A DNA stretch of 64,000 bases from positions 682,001 to 746,000 of the forward strand of contig NZ_SMSI01000002.1 in the NCBI RefSeq assembly GCF_004354915.1, in the 5' to 3' direction. The notes below the pieces were generated by a model, which worked only from the letters and a program-made list of their open reading frames with translations, searched no databases and was not told the origin of the DNA. Shown piece after piece: positions 35,891 through 44,975 of the stretch (its first letter is position 1; each line of letters starts with the position of its first letter). Source of the stretch: Pseudohoeflea suaedae (GTDB lineage: Bacteria; Pseudomonadota; Alphaproteobacteria; Rhizobiales; Rhizobiaceae). The translations under genes and the position numbers were made by a program.

Positions 35891-37588
35891 TCAGTGCGCA
35901 CGTTCGAGCCAGAGGATGATCCGCTCCCACGCATCTCGGATATTGGCCGGGCTTTCGAAGACATGTCCCTCGCCCCAGTAACGGACGAATTCCGCCGGTT
36001 TACCGAGAGACCGCAATGCCGCGAACATCTGCTCCGACTGGCCGATCTCGACATAGTCCTGATCGCCGTGAATAATCAGAAGCGGAGCCGAAATCTGCTC
36101 GACAGAAAACAGCGGACTGTTGCGCAGGTAGCTGTCGAGCCTTTCCCACGGCGGACACTTGAGATGATAGTTGGACGACATGCCGGGTGCACGGCTGTCG
36201 TCGACGATGGCGTCGAAGCGAAGCCTGACATCGTCGGTTTGTGACAGAAGATTGCTGGTCCCTGCCATCGCGATACCGGAACGGAATGCTTCGGACTTCG
36301 TCAGGAGCACCATCGTCGCCCATCCGCCGAGACTGTGTCCGGCGACATGGATCCGGGCGCGGTCCACATAGCCCGCCGCGACGACGGCGTCGCAGGCCGG
36401 ATGCGCGGTCTCGATCAGGCAGTCCGCCAGTACGCGCTCGACGCCGAGTCCATTCTCGTCATAGGGCATGGACGGAATGATGACGACGTAGCCCCGCGCC
36501 GCCAGAAGATGCAGGTTGAACATGCCCGGCTGGTTCAGGAGATGCTGGCGGTGCGCCATCTCGCTACCAGCCTTGAAGCCGGGATAGACCCAGAGGACGG
36601 CGGGCCGGCTCTCGCCTTCACGATAATCCGGCGGAAGGATAACGCGAAGCTGCGCCTCCTGCCCGGCTCCGGTCGCGAAAGGCATCGTGAACGATCGCGA
36701 CGGCACAACCTCTGCCATATGCGTGTCGGTTTCGAAGATGACATGCGGCTTGTCTCGTGCCAGCCTCAGCACGCGCGTGGCGTCGTCCGATCGTGTCAGG
36801 TAGATTGCCTCGCTCCCTTCCGGATGCGTCGCCGCCAGAATGCTTTGCGGCGGAACAGGCTTTCCAGGACCGACTACGCGCGGCGGATAGTCCGGCTCGG
36901 GACGCCCGTCAAAGGCCTCGAGGCGATCCGGTCGCGGTCCTTCGCGCGAAAAGACATCGTACCGTCCGGTCCCCACGTCGATGACACAGTACTCCGCTTC
37001 CTCCAGTACGGTCTCCGGCTGATCGGTCGTGAGCGGACTTGCCGTCGCCTCCTGCCCCTTCCACGCCTTGTGCCAGTTGGCGATGCTCGCCATCGCGCCA
37101 CGCTTCTCGACGTCGAGCCAGAGGGTCGGACGGTTGCCGACTGTCACTTCGCAGGCGAGCGTGGCATCGTCGATCCAGTGGAAGAATGTCTTGGTTCCGG
37201 GCAGCGTCAGGTTGCGCTCGACCAGAACACGCATCGCGCCGCTTTCGACGTCAACGACGGCCGGACGGAGCGACAGTCCGTCCGCCACGGCGACGGCAAT
37301 CATGGACCCGTCCGGCGACCAGACCGGCGCCAGAGTGCCAAGGCCATCGGGCGCAGGCAGGGTGCGGTCGGCGGACGTCGCCAGGTCGATTACATGAAGT
37401 ACGCCCTCCCCGCCGCCTATGGCGTCGAGAAATAACCGCTTACTCTCCGCGGCGCTCTTCGGCAGGCAGAATGCCAGCCGTTTCCCTGCCCGATCATAGG
37501 CGAACTGGGGTCCGCAGATAATGGGAAACTCCCGCAGCGCGAGAACGTCATCAATAGTGAGCGGGTGTCCTATCGTCCTCTCCTCCAC
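35891..37588 (-). CDS. S9 family (prolyl oligopeptidase-like) peptidase
   Basis: A 565-residue two-part enzyme: an N-terminal beta-propeller-like half (repeats such as 'VWSPDGSMIAVAVA') and a C-terminal alpha/beta hydrolase domain. The triad can be placed: S419 in 'AGHSLGGWA', Asp in 'IIHGDQDYVE', His in 'WGEGHVFES'. It is likely a cytoplasmic aminopeptidase/acylpeptide hydrolase type enzyme. GTG 37588 was chosen: TGAGGCAG precedes it and the longer open frame would lie inside the VOC gene. The VOC gene ends six bases upstream, so the two are cotranscribed. Confidence 0.85.
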   Translation of the reverse strand: MEERTIGHPLTIDDVLALREFPIICGPQFAYDRAGKRLAFCLPKSAAESKRLFLDAIGGGEGVLHVIDLATSADRTLPAPDGLGTLAPVWSPDGSMIAVAVADGLSLRPAVVDVESGAMRVLVERNLTLPGTKTFFHWIDDATLACEVTVGNRPTLWLDVEKRGAMASIANWHKAWKGQEATASPLTTDQPETVLEEAEYCVIDVGTGRYDVFSREGPRPDRLEAFDGRPEPDYPPRVVGPGKPVPPQSILAATHPEGSEAIYLTRSDDATRVLRLARDKPHVIFETDTHMAEVVPSRSFTMPFATGAGQEAQLRVILPPDYREGESRPAVLWVYPGFKAGSEMAHRQHLLNQPGMFNLHLLAARGYVVIIPSMPYDENGLGVERVLADCLIETAHPACDAVVAAGYVDRARIHVAGHSLGGWATMVLLTKSEAFRSGIAMAGTSNLLSQTDDVRLRFDAIVDDSRAPGMSSNYHLKCPPWERLDSYLRNSPLFSVEQISAPLLIIHGDQDYVEIGQSEQMFAALRSLGKPAEFVRYWGEGHVFESPANIRDAWERIILWLERAH

Positions 37589-37593
37589 CTGCC

Positions 37594-37980
37594 TCAGGCG
37601 TAACACACCGCCTGCAGCTTGTTGCCGTCGGGATCGCGGACATAGGCGGCGTAATAGGTCTCGCCATAGTCCGGTCGCGGTCCCGGCCTGCCTTCGCACA
37701 TGCCGCCCAGACGGAGCGCTGCCGCGTGGAATGCATCGACCGCTGCCGTCGTCTCGGCGACGAAGGCCACATGGGTTCCGTTGCCCCAGGTCGCCGGCCG
37801 GCCGTCTTCCGGCGTGTAGAGATAGATCGTCGGCATGCGGCCGTCCCTAGCATAGGCCGGCGGTTTTCCCGGCGGCTTCGGAAGACGGTCGAAACCCAGA
37901 ATGCCGAGGACCTCGTCGTAGAACCGTCCGGCGCGGGCGGGATCATTGGTGCCGAGCGTGATGTGGCTGATGATGCTCAT
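37594..37980 (-). CDS. VOC family (glyoxalase-like) protein
   Basis: A 128-residue protein of one glyoxalase/bleomycin-resistance fold: 'ISHITLGTNDPARAGRFYDEVLG' start (H6 as a metal-ligand position), 'HVAFVAE' mid and 'YVRDPDGNKLQAVCY' end with the usual DPDGN turn. The substrate is unknown. It lies directly upstream of the S9 peptidase gene on the same strand. Confidence 0.88.
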   Translation of the reverse strand: MSIISHITLGTNDPARAGRFYDEVLGILGFDRLPKPPGKPPAYARDGRMPTIYLYTPEDGRPATWGNGTHVAFVAETTAAVDAFHAAALRLGGMCEGRPGPRPDYGETYYAAYVRDPDGNKLQAVCYA

Positions 37981-38059
37981 GAGATATGTCCGTTGTCATA
38001 TATTTTAGGAACGAAGCACGAATTTAACCGGTACGGGCGTTCCGGTCATGAGACGCGGG

Positions 38060-38479
38060 TCAGCGCCCTCGGGCATAGCGCTTCAGCCGTTCTTCCAACG
38101 TTCCGGTATGAAGCTCGAACATGTGATTGTCGTAATCGTGGAAGTAGATCGACCGGCCCTCGCCTTCGACGCGTGCGCGGCTCTGGCGGATATCGAGGCC
38201 AAGCGTCCGGATCCGTTCGACATACTCGTCGAATTCCGCATCGTCGATCCTGAAGGCGATGTGATTGTAGCTGCGCGTCGGCAGGCTTTCGCCTTCCATC
38301 GTCGCGACCCAGACGGGGCCCTCGCCCTCGCCGATAAGGAAAAACCGTTCCCTGGACAGGGAGAAGGTTTCATCGCCGCTGTCATAGACCTTTTTCGCGT
38401 CGAAGATCGTGGTCAGAAACGTTTCCATCCTGTCGAGATCGCCGACGATGAAGGTCATGTGGCTGAGGCCCTGCACCAT
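38060..38479 (-). CDS. fosX: FosX-type fosfomycin resistance protein
   Basis: A 139-residue VOC-fold enzyme. It starts 'MVQGLSHMTFIVGDLDRM' with the metal-binding H7, has the second metal His in 'YNHIAFRID', and ends 'GRSIYFHDYDNHMFELHTGTL', with the metal-binding Glu in 'FELH'. This end segment, the 'SGDETFSLSRERFFLIGEG' stretch and the overall length match FosX, a Mn-dependent fosfomycin epoxide hydrolase. ATG 38479 follows GGAGGGAG; the longer open frame is not credible. It is divergent from the LysE-type gene. Confidence 0.87.
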   Translation of the reverse strand: MVQGLSHMTFIVGDLDRMETFLTTIFDAKKVYDSGDETFSLSRERFFLIGEGEGPVWVATMEGESLPTRSYNHIAFRIDDAEFDEYVERIRTLGLDIRQSRARVEGEGRSIYFHDYDNHMFELHTGTLEERLKRYARGR

Positions 38480-38643
38480 GCGTGGTCGCTCCCTCCGGCG
38501 TTTCAGCATCAGCTTAAAGTCTTGCCCTGCAATCTGGCCAGAAGATGTCAGCAGCAGTTTTGCGGGCGGATATACGGGTTGACTCGATCCGGGCGGAACA
38601 AATATGGAACATGGTAGCTTTCCTCCTGCCTGGAGACATGTCC

Positions 38644-39276
38644 ATGTTCGCCGAATACCTGCCGCAAATTCTACTCGCATTGTCGATCCAGACGGTCGGC
38701 GTGCTTTCGCCCGGGCCAGGCGTGATGCTCATTCTGGGCGTTGCCACCGCGCGCGGCCGGGCGCCGGCGCTGATGACCGCGTTCGGCATTTCCTGCGGAT
38801 CGATCATCCTGGCCGGATCGGTCGTTCTGGGTATCGCGGTGCTCTTCGCGGAGATTGCCTATGCGATGACCGCTATGCGGATCGTCGGCGGCCTCTATCT
38901 GTTCTGGCTCGGCTGGAAGGCGTTTTCGAAGGCCGTAAACCCGCCGCCGCTGGAGCTCCATGCCGTGGCGGGCAAAAGTGCCGCGCGCACCGCGCTTGCC
39001 GGCTTCCTCCTGCAGGTGACAAACCCCAAGGCAATCGCTTTCTGGCTGGCGATCGCGGCTGTCGGCGGCGTCGGCCACGCGCCTTGGCCGGTGATCGCAC
39101 TTTTCGTGCTGCTTGCCTGGATCAATTCCTTCGTCGGACACTCGGCCTATGCGCTGCTTCTGTCGGCCGCTCCCGTACGCTCGCTTCTTGTGCGCTTCCG
39201 CTCATGGGTGGAAGGCGCGCTCGGCGCGTTCTTCGTCTTCGCGGGTTACAAGCTCCTGACTTCGGTACAGCGATAG
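38644..39276 (+). CDS. LysE family amino-acid exporter-like protein
   Basis: A 210-residue membrane protein of about six helices with the LysE/RhtB signature 'VLSPGPGVMLILGVATARGR' near residues 20-39 and 'FLLQVTNPKAIAFWLA' near 120-135. Members export amino acids or their derivatives. ATG 38644 is used (GGAGA upstream with proper spacing); in-frame ATG 38638 would sit too close to that site. Its stop is five bases from the convergent fdsD stop. Confidence 0.87.
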   Translation: MFAEYLPQILLALSIQTVGVLSPGPGVMLILGVATARGRAPALMTAFGISCGSIILAGSVVLGIAVLFAEIAYAMTAMRIVGGLYLFWLGWKAFSKAVNPPPLELHAVAGKSAARTALAGFLLQVTNPKAIAFWLAIAAVGGVGHAPWPVIALFVLLAWINSFVGHSAYALLLSAAPVRSLLVRFRSWVEGALGAFFVFAGYKLLTSVQR

Positions 39277-39281
39277 GCTCT

Positions 39282-39506
39282 TTACTGCTGCACCTCGGGG
39301 CGCCGGATCTCGCTCAAAGCCGAAATCACCAGCGGATCGAAGCCTTCATTGTCTGCATCCGTCATCTCGAAGAGCTGGGTCCGCATGCGCGGCTCCCAGA
39401 ACTTGTTGATGTGCTCGGCAACACCCGCTGCGGCCTCTTGCTCGGGCTGGCTGTGGAAGAACCTTGCGATCTGGTTGGCCATGTAGATGAGTTTGTCAGG
39501 CGACAT
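39282..39506 (-). CDS. fdsD: Formate dehydrogenase delta subunit
   Basis: A 74-residue protein matching the small FdsD/FdhD-delta type: 'KLIYMANQIARFFHSQPEQEA' then 'HINKFWEPRMRTQLF'. This subunit helps assemble the soluble NAD-dependent formate dehydrogenase. ATG 39506 follows GGAAGGAAC; the longer frame lies in fdhD. It overlaps the fdhD 3' end by 11 bases and is the last gene of the fds operon. Confidence 0.9.
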   Translation of the reverse strand: MSPDKLIYMANQIARFFHSQPEQEAAAGVAEHINKFWEPRMRTQLFEMTDADNEGFDPLVISALSEIRRPEVQQ

Positions 39507-40368
39507 CGGCGTTCCTTCCCGCAGTCTTTTCGTCAATGGCATCGTGGTGCGATATCCGCTCCGGCCGGCTGAATATCCGGTAATCCTCGCCGCGCACCAG
39601 GGCGACGAGTGTCAGGCCGGTCCGTTCGGCGGTGCTAACGGCAAGCTCGGTGGGCGTGGATACGGCGATCAGGATCTCGCTGCCTGCGGCGACGGCCTTC
39701 TGAATCAGATCGACTGACACACGGCTCGAGATCACCAGGGCGCCGGATGCCGGACCGATACCGTCGCGGGCGCAGGCGCCGATCAGCTTGTCGAGCGCAT
39801 TGTGGCGGCCGACATCCTCGCGGGCGCGCAAGAGGCCCTTTCCCGGGACGAAGAGCCCTGCCCCGTGCATGGCGCCGGTTTCCGCCCGGAGCGGCTGGTT
39901 CCTGCCCAGCGCATCGACGGCAGCGGCGATATCGGCAGAATCGATGCGCAGGCCGGCCGCGAGCTCGGGCAGGTCGCGCAGCGCCGCCTCGATGGATTCG
40001 ATGCCGCACAATCCGCAGCCGACCGGCCCCATTGCCTTGCGGCGGCGGGCCGTCAGCGCCTGCTGCCGCTCGGTCGGTATCGACATCTGCACGTCGTGGC
40101 CGCCATCGAGGCAGACCACTTCCAGCGACGAAACCTCGCGGGCGCTGCGGATGATCCCCTCCGACAGCGCAAAGCCGATGCCGAAATCAGCCAGATCGCA
40201 CGGGGTCGCCATCATCACCGCTTCGGTGACGCCGTTGAAGGTGAGCGCGACGGGGCTCTCCTCGGGCAGTTTTCGTAAGTGGTCGACCATCCGCCGGACC
40301 TCGCGAACCCGCCTATTCGGCGGGTTCGACGGCCTCGATGCGGCGCGACTGGCGGGCCTGCTCGTCAT
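39496..40368 (-). CDS. fdhD: Formate dehydrogenase accessory sulfurtransferase FdhD
   Basis: A 290-residue accessory protein that transfers sulfur to the molybdenum cofactor of formate dehydrogenase. Catalytic cysteines C118 and C121 lie in 'GCGLCGIES', and 'FGIGFALSEGII' and 'LRAREDVGRHNALDKLIG' are family motifs. ATG 40368 begins inside the 3' end of fdsA, a 56-base overlap; ATG 40290 is an alternative start outside the overlap, shortening a basic N-terminus. Same operon as fdsA and fdsD. Confidence 0.92.
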   Translation of the reverse strand: MTSRPASRAASRPSNPPNRRVREVRRMVDHLRKLPEESPVALTFNGVTEAVMMATPCDLADFGIGFALSEGIIRSAREVSSLEVVCLDGGHDVQMSIPTERQQALTARRRKAMGPVGCGLCGIESIEAALRDLPELAAGLRIDSADIAAAVDALGRNQPLRAETGAMHGAGLFVPGKGLLRAREDVGRHNALDKLIGACARDGIGPASGALVISSRVSVDLIQKAVAAGSEILIAVSTPTELAVSTAERTGLTLVALVRGEDYRIFSRPERISHHDAIDEKTAGRNADVA

Positions 40369-43192
40369 AGTCGCGCTGCCAGCCCGTCGGGCCGTTGGCG
40401 GGCGAGACCTGGACGGCGGTCACCTTGTATTCCGGGCAGTTGGTCGCCCAGTCGGTATAATCGGTGGTCACCACATTGGCCTGCGTGTCGGGGTGGTGGA
40501 ATGTCGTGTAGACGACGCCTGGCGATACGCGGTCGGTGATCTTTGCGCGAAGCGACGTTTCACCGGAGCGGCTTGCGAGGCGGACCAGGTCGCCCTCGAC
40601 GATGCCGCGCTGCTCGGCGTCGTGCGGATGGATTTCCAGAAGGTCCTCCTCGTGCCAGGCCACATTCGCGGTCCGGCGTGTCTGCGCGCCGACATTGTAC
40701 TGGCTCAATATGCGGCCCGTGGTCAGCAGCAGCGGGAAGCGCGGGCCGGTCTTCTCGTCGGTCGCCACATATTCGGTGCGGATGAACTTGCCCTTGCCGC
40801 GCACGAAGCCATCGACATGCATGATCGGAGAGCCTTCCGGGTGGGCCTCGTTGCATGGCCACTGCACGGAGCCCATCTTGTCGAGATACTCATAGGTGAC
40901 CTTGCCGAAGCTCGGCGTGGTCGCCGCGATCTCGGCCATGATCTCGGACGGGTGGCTGTAATTCCAGTCAAGGCCGAGCGCCTGGGCGAGTTTGAGCGTG
41001 ACCTCCCAGTCGGCATAGCCGTTCTTCGGGGTCATCACCTTGCGCACGCGATTGATGCGGCGCTCCGCATTGGTGAAAGTCCCGTCCTTCTCGAGGAAAG
41101 TGGACCCCGGCAGGAAGACATGGGCGTAGTTGGCCGTCTCGTTGAGGAAGAGATCGTGGACGACGACGCATTCCATCGCATCGAGGCCGGCGGCGACATG
41201 CTTGGTATCCGGGTCGGACTGGAGAATGTCCTCGCCCTGAATGTAGATGCCACGGAAGGTCCCATCGACCGCCGCATCGAGCATGTTGGGAATTCTGAGG
41301 CCCGGTTCGTTGTCGAGTTCGACGCCCCAGAGCTTTTCGAAGATCTCGCGCGTTTCACCGCCCGAAATATGCCTGTAACCCGGCAGTTCATGTGGGAAGG
41401 AGCCCATGTCGCAGGAGCCCTGCACGTTGTTCTGGCCGCGCAACGGGTTCACCCCCACCCCGGGCCGGCCGATATTGCCGGTTGCCATTGCGAGGTTGGC
41501 GAGAGCCATCACCGCGGTCGAGCCCTGGCTGTGCTCGGTCACGCCGAGGCCGTAATAGATCGCGCCGTTGCCGCCGGTGGCAAAAAGGCGGGCAGCCGCG
41601 CGCAGTTCGCCTGCCGGTACGCCGGTATAGCTTTCCGTCGCTTCGGGGCTGTGGCGCTCCTCGGAGACGAAGGACGCCCAGTCCTCGAATTCGGACCAGT
41701 CGCAGCGTTCCCGGATAAAGCTCTCGTCGAAGATCGCCTCGTCCACGATGGCATGGGCAAGAGCCGTCAGCACGGCCACGTTGGTGCCGGGCTTGAGCGC
41801 CAGATGGTGCGCCGCCTTGATATGCGGGGATTTCACCAGATCGGTGCGGCGCGGATCGATGACGACCAGTTTCGCCCCCTGGCGCAACCGCTTCTTGAGC
41901 CGCGAGGCGAATACCGGGTGCCCGTCGGTGGGGTTGGCGCCGATGACGATAACCACGTCGGTATGTTCGACGGAATCGAAATCCTGGGTGCCGGCGGAGG
42001 TGCCGAATGCCTTGCCGAGCCCGTAGCCGGTCGGCGAATGGCAGACGCGGGCGCAGGTGTCGACATTGTTGTTGCGGAAACCGGCGCGCACCAGTTTCTG
42101 AACCAGATAGGTTTCCTCATTGGTGCAACGCGACGAGGTGATGCCGCCGACGGCCGTGCGGCCATACTGGTGCTGGATGCGGCGGAATTCCTTCGCCGTG
42201 TATGCGAGCGCCTCCTCCCAGCTGACTTCACGCCAGGGGTCGGAGGTCTTTTCGCGGATCATCGGATTGAGGATGCGATCCTTGTGGGTGGCGTAGCCCC
42301 AGGCAAAACGGCCCTTGACGCAGGAATGGCCGCGATTGGCCTTGCCGTCCTTCCACGGCACCATGCGGACCACTTCCTCGCCGCGCATTTCGGCCTGGAA
42401 GGAGCAGCCGACGCCGCAATAGGCGCATGTCGTGACGACCGCGTGCTCGGGCGTGCCGATCTCGATGACCGATTTTTCCTGCAATGTCGCCGTCGGGCAG
42501 GCCTGAACGCAGGCCCCGCATGACACGCATTCCGAACTCAGAAAGGTCTCGTGCATGCTGGGCGAGACGCGGGAGGCGAAACCGCGGTTCTCGATGGTCA
42601 GCGCAAAGGTGCCCTGCACTTCCTCGCATGCCCGCACGCAGCGCGAGCAGACGATGCATTTGGACGGATCATAGGTGAAATACGGATTGCTCTCGTCCTT
42701 CGGCATGAAGCGTGGATTGGTTTCACCCGAATTGTCCCGTGCGAAAACGTGGTTTTCGCCCTTGTAGCCGTAGCGCACGTCACGAAGGCCGACGGCGCCC
42801 GCCATGTCCTGCAGTTCGCAATCGCCGTTGGCCGCGCAGGTCAGACAGTCGAGAGGGTGATCGGAGATATAGAGTTCCATCACGCCCTTGCGCAGCTTCT
42901 TCAGCCGGTCCGTCTGGGTGTGGACCACCATGCCCGCTTCCACCGGCGTGGTGCAGGAGGCCGATGTGCCGCGCCGGCCGTCGATCTCGACGAGGCAGAG
43001 GCGGCAGGAGCCGAAGGCGTCGACCATGTCGGTGGCGCACAGTTTCGGAATGCCGACACCGGCTTCCGCGGAGGCGCGCATGACAGAGGTTCCGGCCGGC
43101 ACGGTGATCTCGCGACCGTCGACGGTAAGTGTAACGGTTGCTTCCGCGCGGGATGCCGGGGTGCCGTAGTCTTTCTGTCGAACGTTGCTCAT
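40313..43192 (-). CDS. fdsA: NAD-dependent formate dehydrogenase alpha (molybdenum) subunit
   Basis: A 959-residue catalytic subunit. N-terminal 2Fe-2S domain ('GSCRLC'), NuoG-type cluster region ('DCLTCAANGDC'), two ferredoxin clusters ('CIVCSRCVRAC', 'CVSCGACVQAC'), then the molybdopterin domain beginning with a 4Fe-4S site ('CAYCGVGC'). The Mo-ligand cysteine is C356 in 'SSRCTNEE', so it is the cysteine rather than selenocysteine form. It oxidises formate to CO2; electrons pass through FdsB to NAD. Its ATG overlaps the stop of the DUF4287 gene. A 911-residue antisense frame over this gene is a shadow. Confidence 0.96.
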   Translation of the reverse strand: MSNVRQKDYGTPASRAEATVTLTVDGREITVPAGTSVMRASAEAGVGIPKLCATDMVDAFGSCRLCLVEIDGRRGTSASCTTPVEAGMVVHTQTDRLKKLRKGVMELYISDHPLDCLTCAANGDCELQDMAGAVGLRDVRYGYKGENHVFARDNSGETNPRFMPKDESNPYFTYDPSKCIVCSRCVRACEEVQGTFALTIENRGFASRVSPSMHETFLSSECVSCGACVQACPTATLQEKSVIEIGTPEHAVVTTCAYCGVGCSFQAEMRGEEVVRMVPWKDGKANRGHSCVKGRFAWGYATHKDRILNPMIREKTSDPWREVSWEEALAYTAKEFRRIQHQYGRTAVGGITSSRCTNEETYLVQKLVRAGFRNNNVDTCARVCHSPTGYGLGKAFGTSAGTQDFDSVEHTDVVIVIGANPTDGHPVFASRLKKRLRQGAKLVVIDPRRTDLVKSPHIKAAHHLALKPGTNVAVLTALAHAIVDEAIFDESFIRERCDWSEFEDWASFVSEERHSPEATESYTGVPAGELRAAARLFATGGNGAIYYGLGVTEHSQGSTAVMALANLAMATGNIGRPGVGVNPLRGQNNVQGSCDMGSFPHELPGYRHISGGETREIFEKLWGVELDNEPGLRIPNMLDAAVDGTFRGIYIQGEDILQSDPDTKHVAAGLDAMECVVVHDLFLNETANYAHVFLPGSTFLEKDGTFTNAERRINRVRKVMTPKNGYADWEVTLKLAQALGLDWNYSHPSEIMAEIAATTPSFGKVTYEYLDKMGSVQWPCNEAHPEGSPIMHVDGFVRGKGKFIRTEYVATDEKTGPRFPLLLTTGRILSQYNVGAQTRRTANVAWHEEDLLEIHPHDAEQRGIVEGDLVRLASRSGETSLRAKITDRVSPGVVYTTFHHPDTQANVVTTDYTDWATNCPEYKVTAVQVSPANGPTGWQRDYDEQARQSRRIEAVEPAE

Positions 43193-43419
43193 GGTCTTGC
43201 TCCGTTGTCGGACTTCTTCTTCGCCAGCTGATAGGCGACCAGCGCGTTGGCGTGGCCATGGCCGAGCTTGTGCTCTTCCTTGAGCCATTTGACGATCGCC
43301 ATATGCGGCTCGCCGCTGCGCGGTTCGATCATGTCGAGCCATTCCTGCACCGGCCGCCCGTAGGTCTTCTCGATCGACGGGAAATAGGAAGCCGGGCCTT
43401 TTACCTTCTCCGTGCTCAT
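43189..43419 (-). CDS. DUF4287 protein inside the formate dehydrogenase operon
   Basis: A 76-residue soluble protein recognisable as a DUF4287 domain: 'KGPASYFPSIEKTYGRPVQEWLDMI' followed by 'MAIVKWLKEEHKLGHGHANALVAY'. The function is unknown. It is coupled by ATGA overlaps to fdsB upstream and fdsA downstream, so it is made in step with the enzyme subunits. A role in assembly, cofactor insertion or control of the complex is inference only. Confidence 0.88.
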   Translation of the reverse strand: MSTEKVKGPASYFPSIEKTYGRPVQEWLDMIEPRSGEPHMAIVKWLKEEHKLGHGHANALVAYQLAKKKSDNGARP

Positions 43420-44975
43420 TCCGCTGCCTCGCGCCTTGCTTCCTTGCGGAAGTCGTCCGGGAAATGGTTGAGCGCCGAAAGCACCGGATAGGGCGTGAAG
43501 CCTCCAAGCGCGCAGAGCGAACCGAATTTCATCGTATCACAGAGGTCGCGGATCAGGTCGATCTGCCCGACACCAGGCTCGCCCTGCTTCAGGCTGTCGG
43601 CCAGTTCGACGCCACGCACGGCCCCGATCCGGCACGGGGTACATTTGCCGCAGCTTTCGATGGCGCAGAACTCGAAGGCGAAACGAGCCTGGTCGAGCAT
43701 GTCGACGGTGTCGTCGAAGACGACGAGCCCGGCATGGCCGATAAGTCCGTCACGCGCGGCGAACGCTTCGTAGTCGAATTGCGTATCAAACAGTTCGGGC
43801 GGAAAATAGGCGCCCAGCGGGCCGCCGACCTGCACGGCCTTGACGGGCCGCCCGGACGCCGTGCCGCCTGCGATATCCTCGACGATCTCTCCGAGCGTGA
43901 GGCCGAAAGCATCCTCGTAGAGACCGCCATGCCTGACATTGCCGGCGATCTGGATCGGGATCGTTCCGCGTGAACGTCCTAGACCGAAATCCTTGTAGAA
44001 GGCACCGCCCTTGTCGAGAATGACGGGCACCGATGCCAGCGAAACCAGATTGTTGATGACTGTCGGCTTGCCGAGAAAACCCTTGTGCGCGGGAAGCGGC
44101 GGTTTTGCCCGCACCACGCCGCGCTTGCCCTCGAGGCTGTCGAGAAGCGCGGTTTCCTCACCGCAGACATAGGCGCCCGCGCCCACCCGGACCTCCAGCT
44201 CGAACGCCTGGCCCGACATGAGTACGGACGGGCCCAGAATATTGGCCTCACGCGCGATCTCGATGGCCTTCTCGGTCATCTCGATTGCGTGCGGATACTC
44301 GGACCGCATGTAGATGTAGCCCTTGGTGGCGCCCACTGCGAGGCCGGCGATCACCATGCCCTCGATCAGCACGAAGGGATCGCCCTCGAGGATCATGCGG
44401 TCGGCGAATGTGCCGGAGTCGCCCTCGTCGCCGTTGCAGACGATGTATTTCCGGTCCGCCTGTGCTTCGAGAACCGTCTTCCACTTGATGCCGGTCGGAA
44501 AGCCAGCTCCGCCGCGACCGCGCAACCCCGATTCCGTGACCTCTGCGACGATTTCCTCGGGCGACATGGAAAGTGCCCTTTCCAGGCCGCGAAAGCCGCC
44601 ATGGGCGCGGTAGTCGTCCAGAGACAGCGGATCGACGATGCCGCAGCGGGCGAATGTCAGCCGGGTCTGACGCTTGAGAAACGGAATTTCCTCGGTCGCG
44701 CCGAGCGAGAGCTCATGGTCGCCCTTGCCTTCGGCCAGTCCCGCATCAAACAAGCCCTTGACGCTGCGCGGCTTGACCGGGCCATAGGCCACCCTGCCCG
44801 CCGCCGTTTCGACCTCGACCATCGGCTCCAGCCAGTAGAGACCGCGCGAACCGTTGCGGATGATGCGGATATCGAGGCCGCGCTCTTCGGCTTCGCTGGC
44901 AATGGCGAGCGCAACCTTGTCGGCGCCGAGCGCGAGCGAGCCGGAATCGCCGGGAACGTAGATCGTGACCGTCAT
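43416..44975 (-). CDS. fdsB: NAD-dependent formate dehydrogenase beta subunit (NuoF-like)
   Basis: A 519-residue subunit combining a thioredoxin-like N-terminal domain (about 1-110) with a NuoF-like part: FMN/NAD-binding 'GRGGAGFPTGIKW', 'CNGDEGDSGTFADR', 'SEYPHAIEMTEKAIEIA', and 4Fe-4S ligands in 'ESCGKCTPCRIG' plus a later cysteine. It carries electrons from FdsA to NAD. Coupled by ATGA overlaps to fdsG and the DUF4287 gene. Confidence 0.95.
   Translation of the reverse strand: MTVTIYVPGDSGSLALGADKVALAIASEAEERGLDIRIIRNGSRGLYWLEPMVEVETAAGRVAYGPVKPRSVKGLFDAGLAEGKGDHELSLGATEEIPFLKRQTRLTFARCGIVDPLSLDDYRAHGGFRGLERALSMSPEEIVAEVTESGLRGRGGAGFPTGIKWKTVLEAQADRKYIVCNGDEGDSGTFADRMILEGDPFVLIEGMVIAGLAVGATKGYIYMRSEYPHAIEMTEKAIEIAREANILGPSVLMSGQAFELEVRVGAGAYVCGEETALLDSLEGKRGVVRAKPPLPAHKGFLGKPTVINNLVSLASVPVILDKGGAFYKDFGLGRSRGTIPIQIAGNVRHGGLYEDAFGLTLGEIVEDIAGGTASGRPVKAVQVGGPLGAYFPPELFDTQFDYEAFAARDGLIGHAGLVVFDDTVDMLDQARFAFEFCAIESCGKCTPCRIGAVRGVELADSLKQGEPGVGQIDLIRDLCDTMKFGSLCALGGFTPYPVLSALNHFPDDFRKEARREAAE

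Noticed and set aside
39788-42523. A 911-codon open frame on the plus strand
   Set aside because: It lies antisense to fdsA and fdhD, which have full domain and motif support. Its translation has no family features and the usual composition of a high-GC shadow frame.
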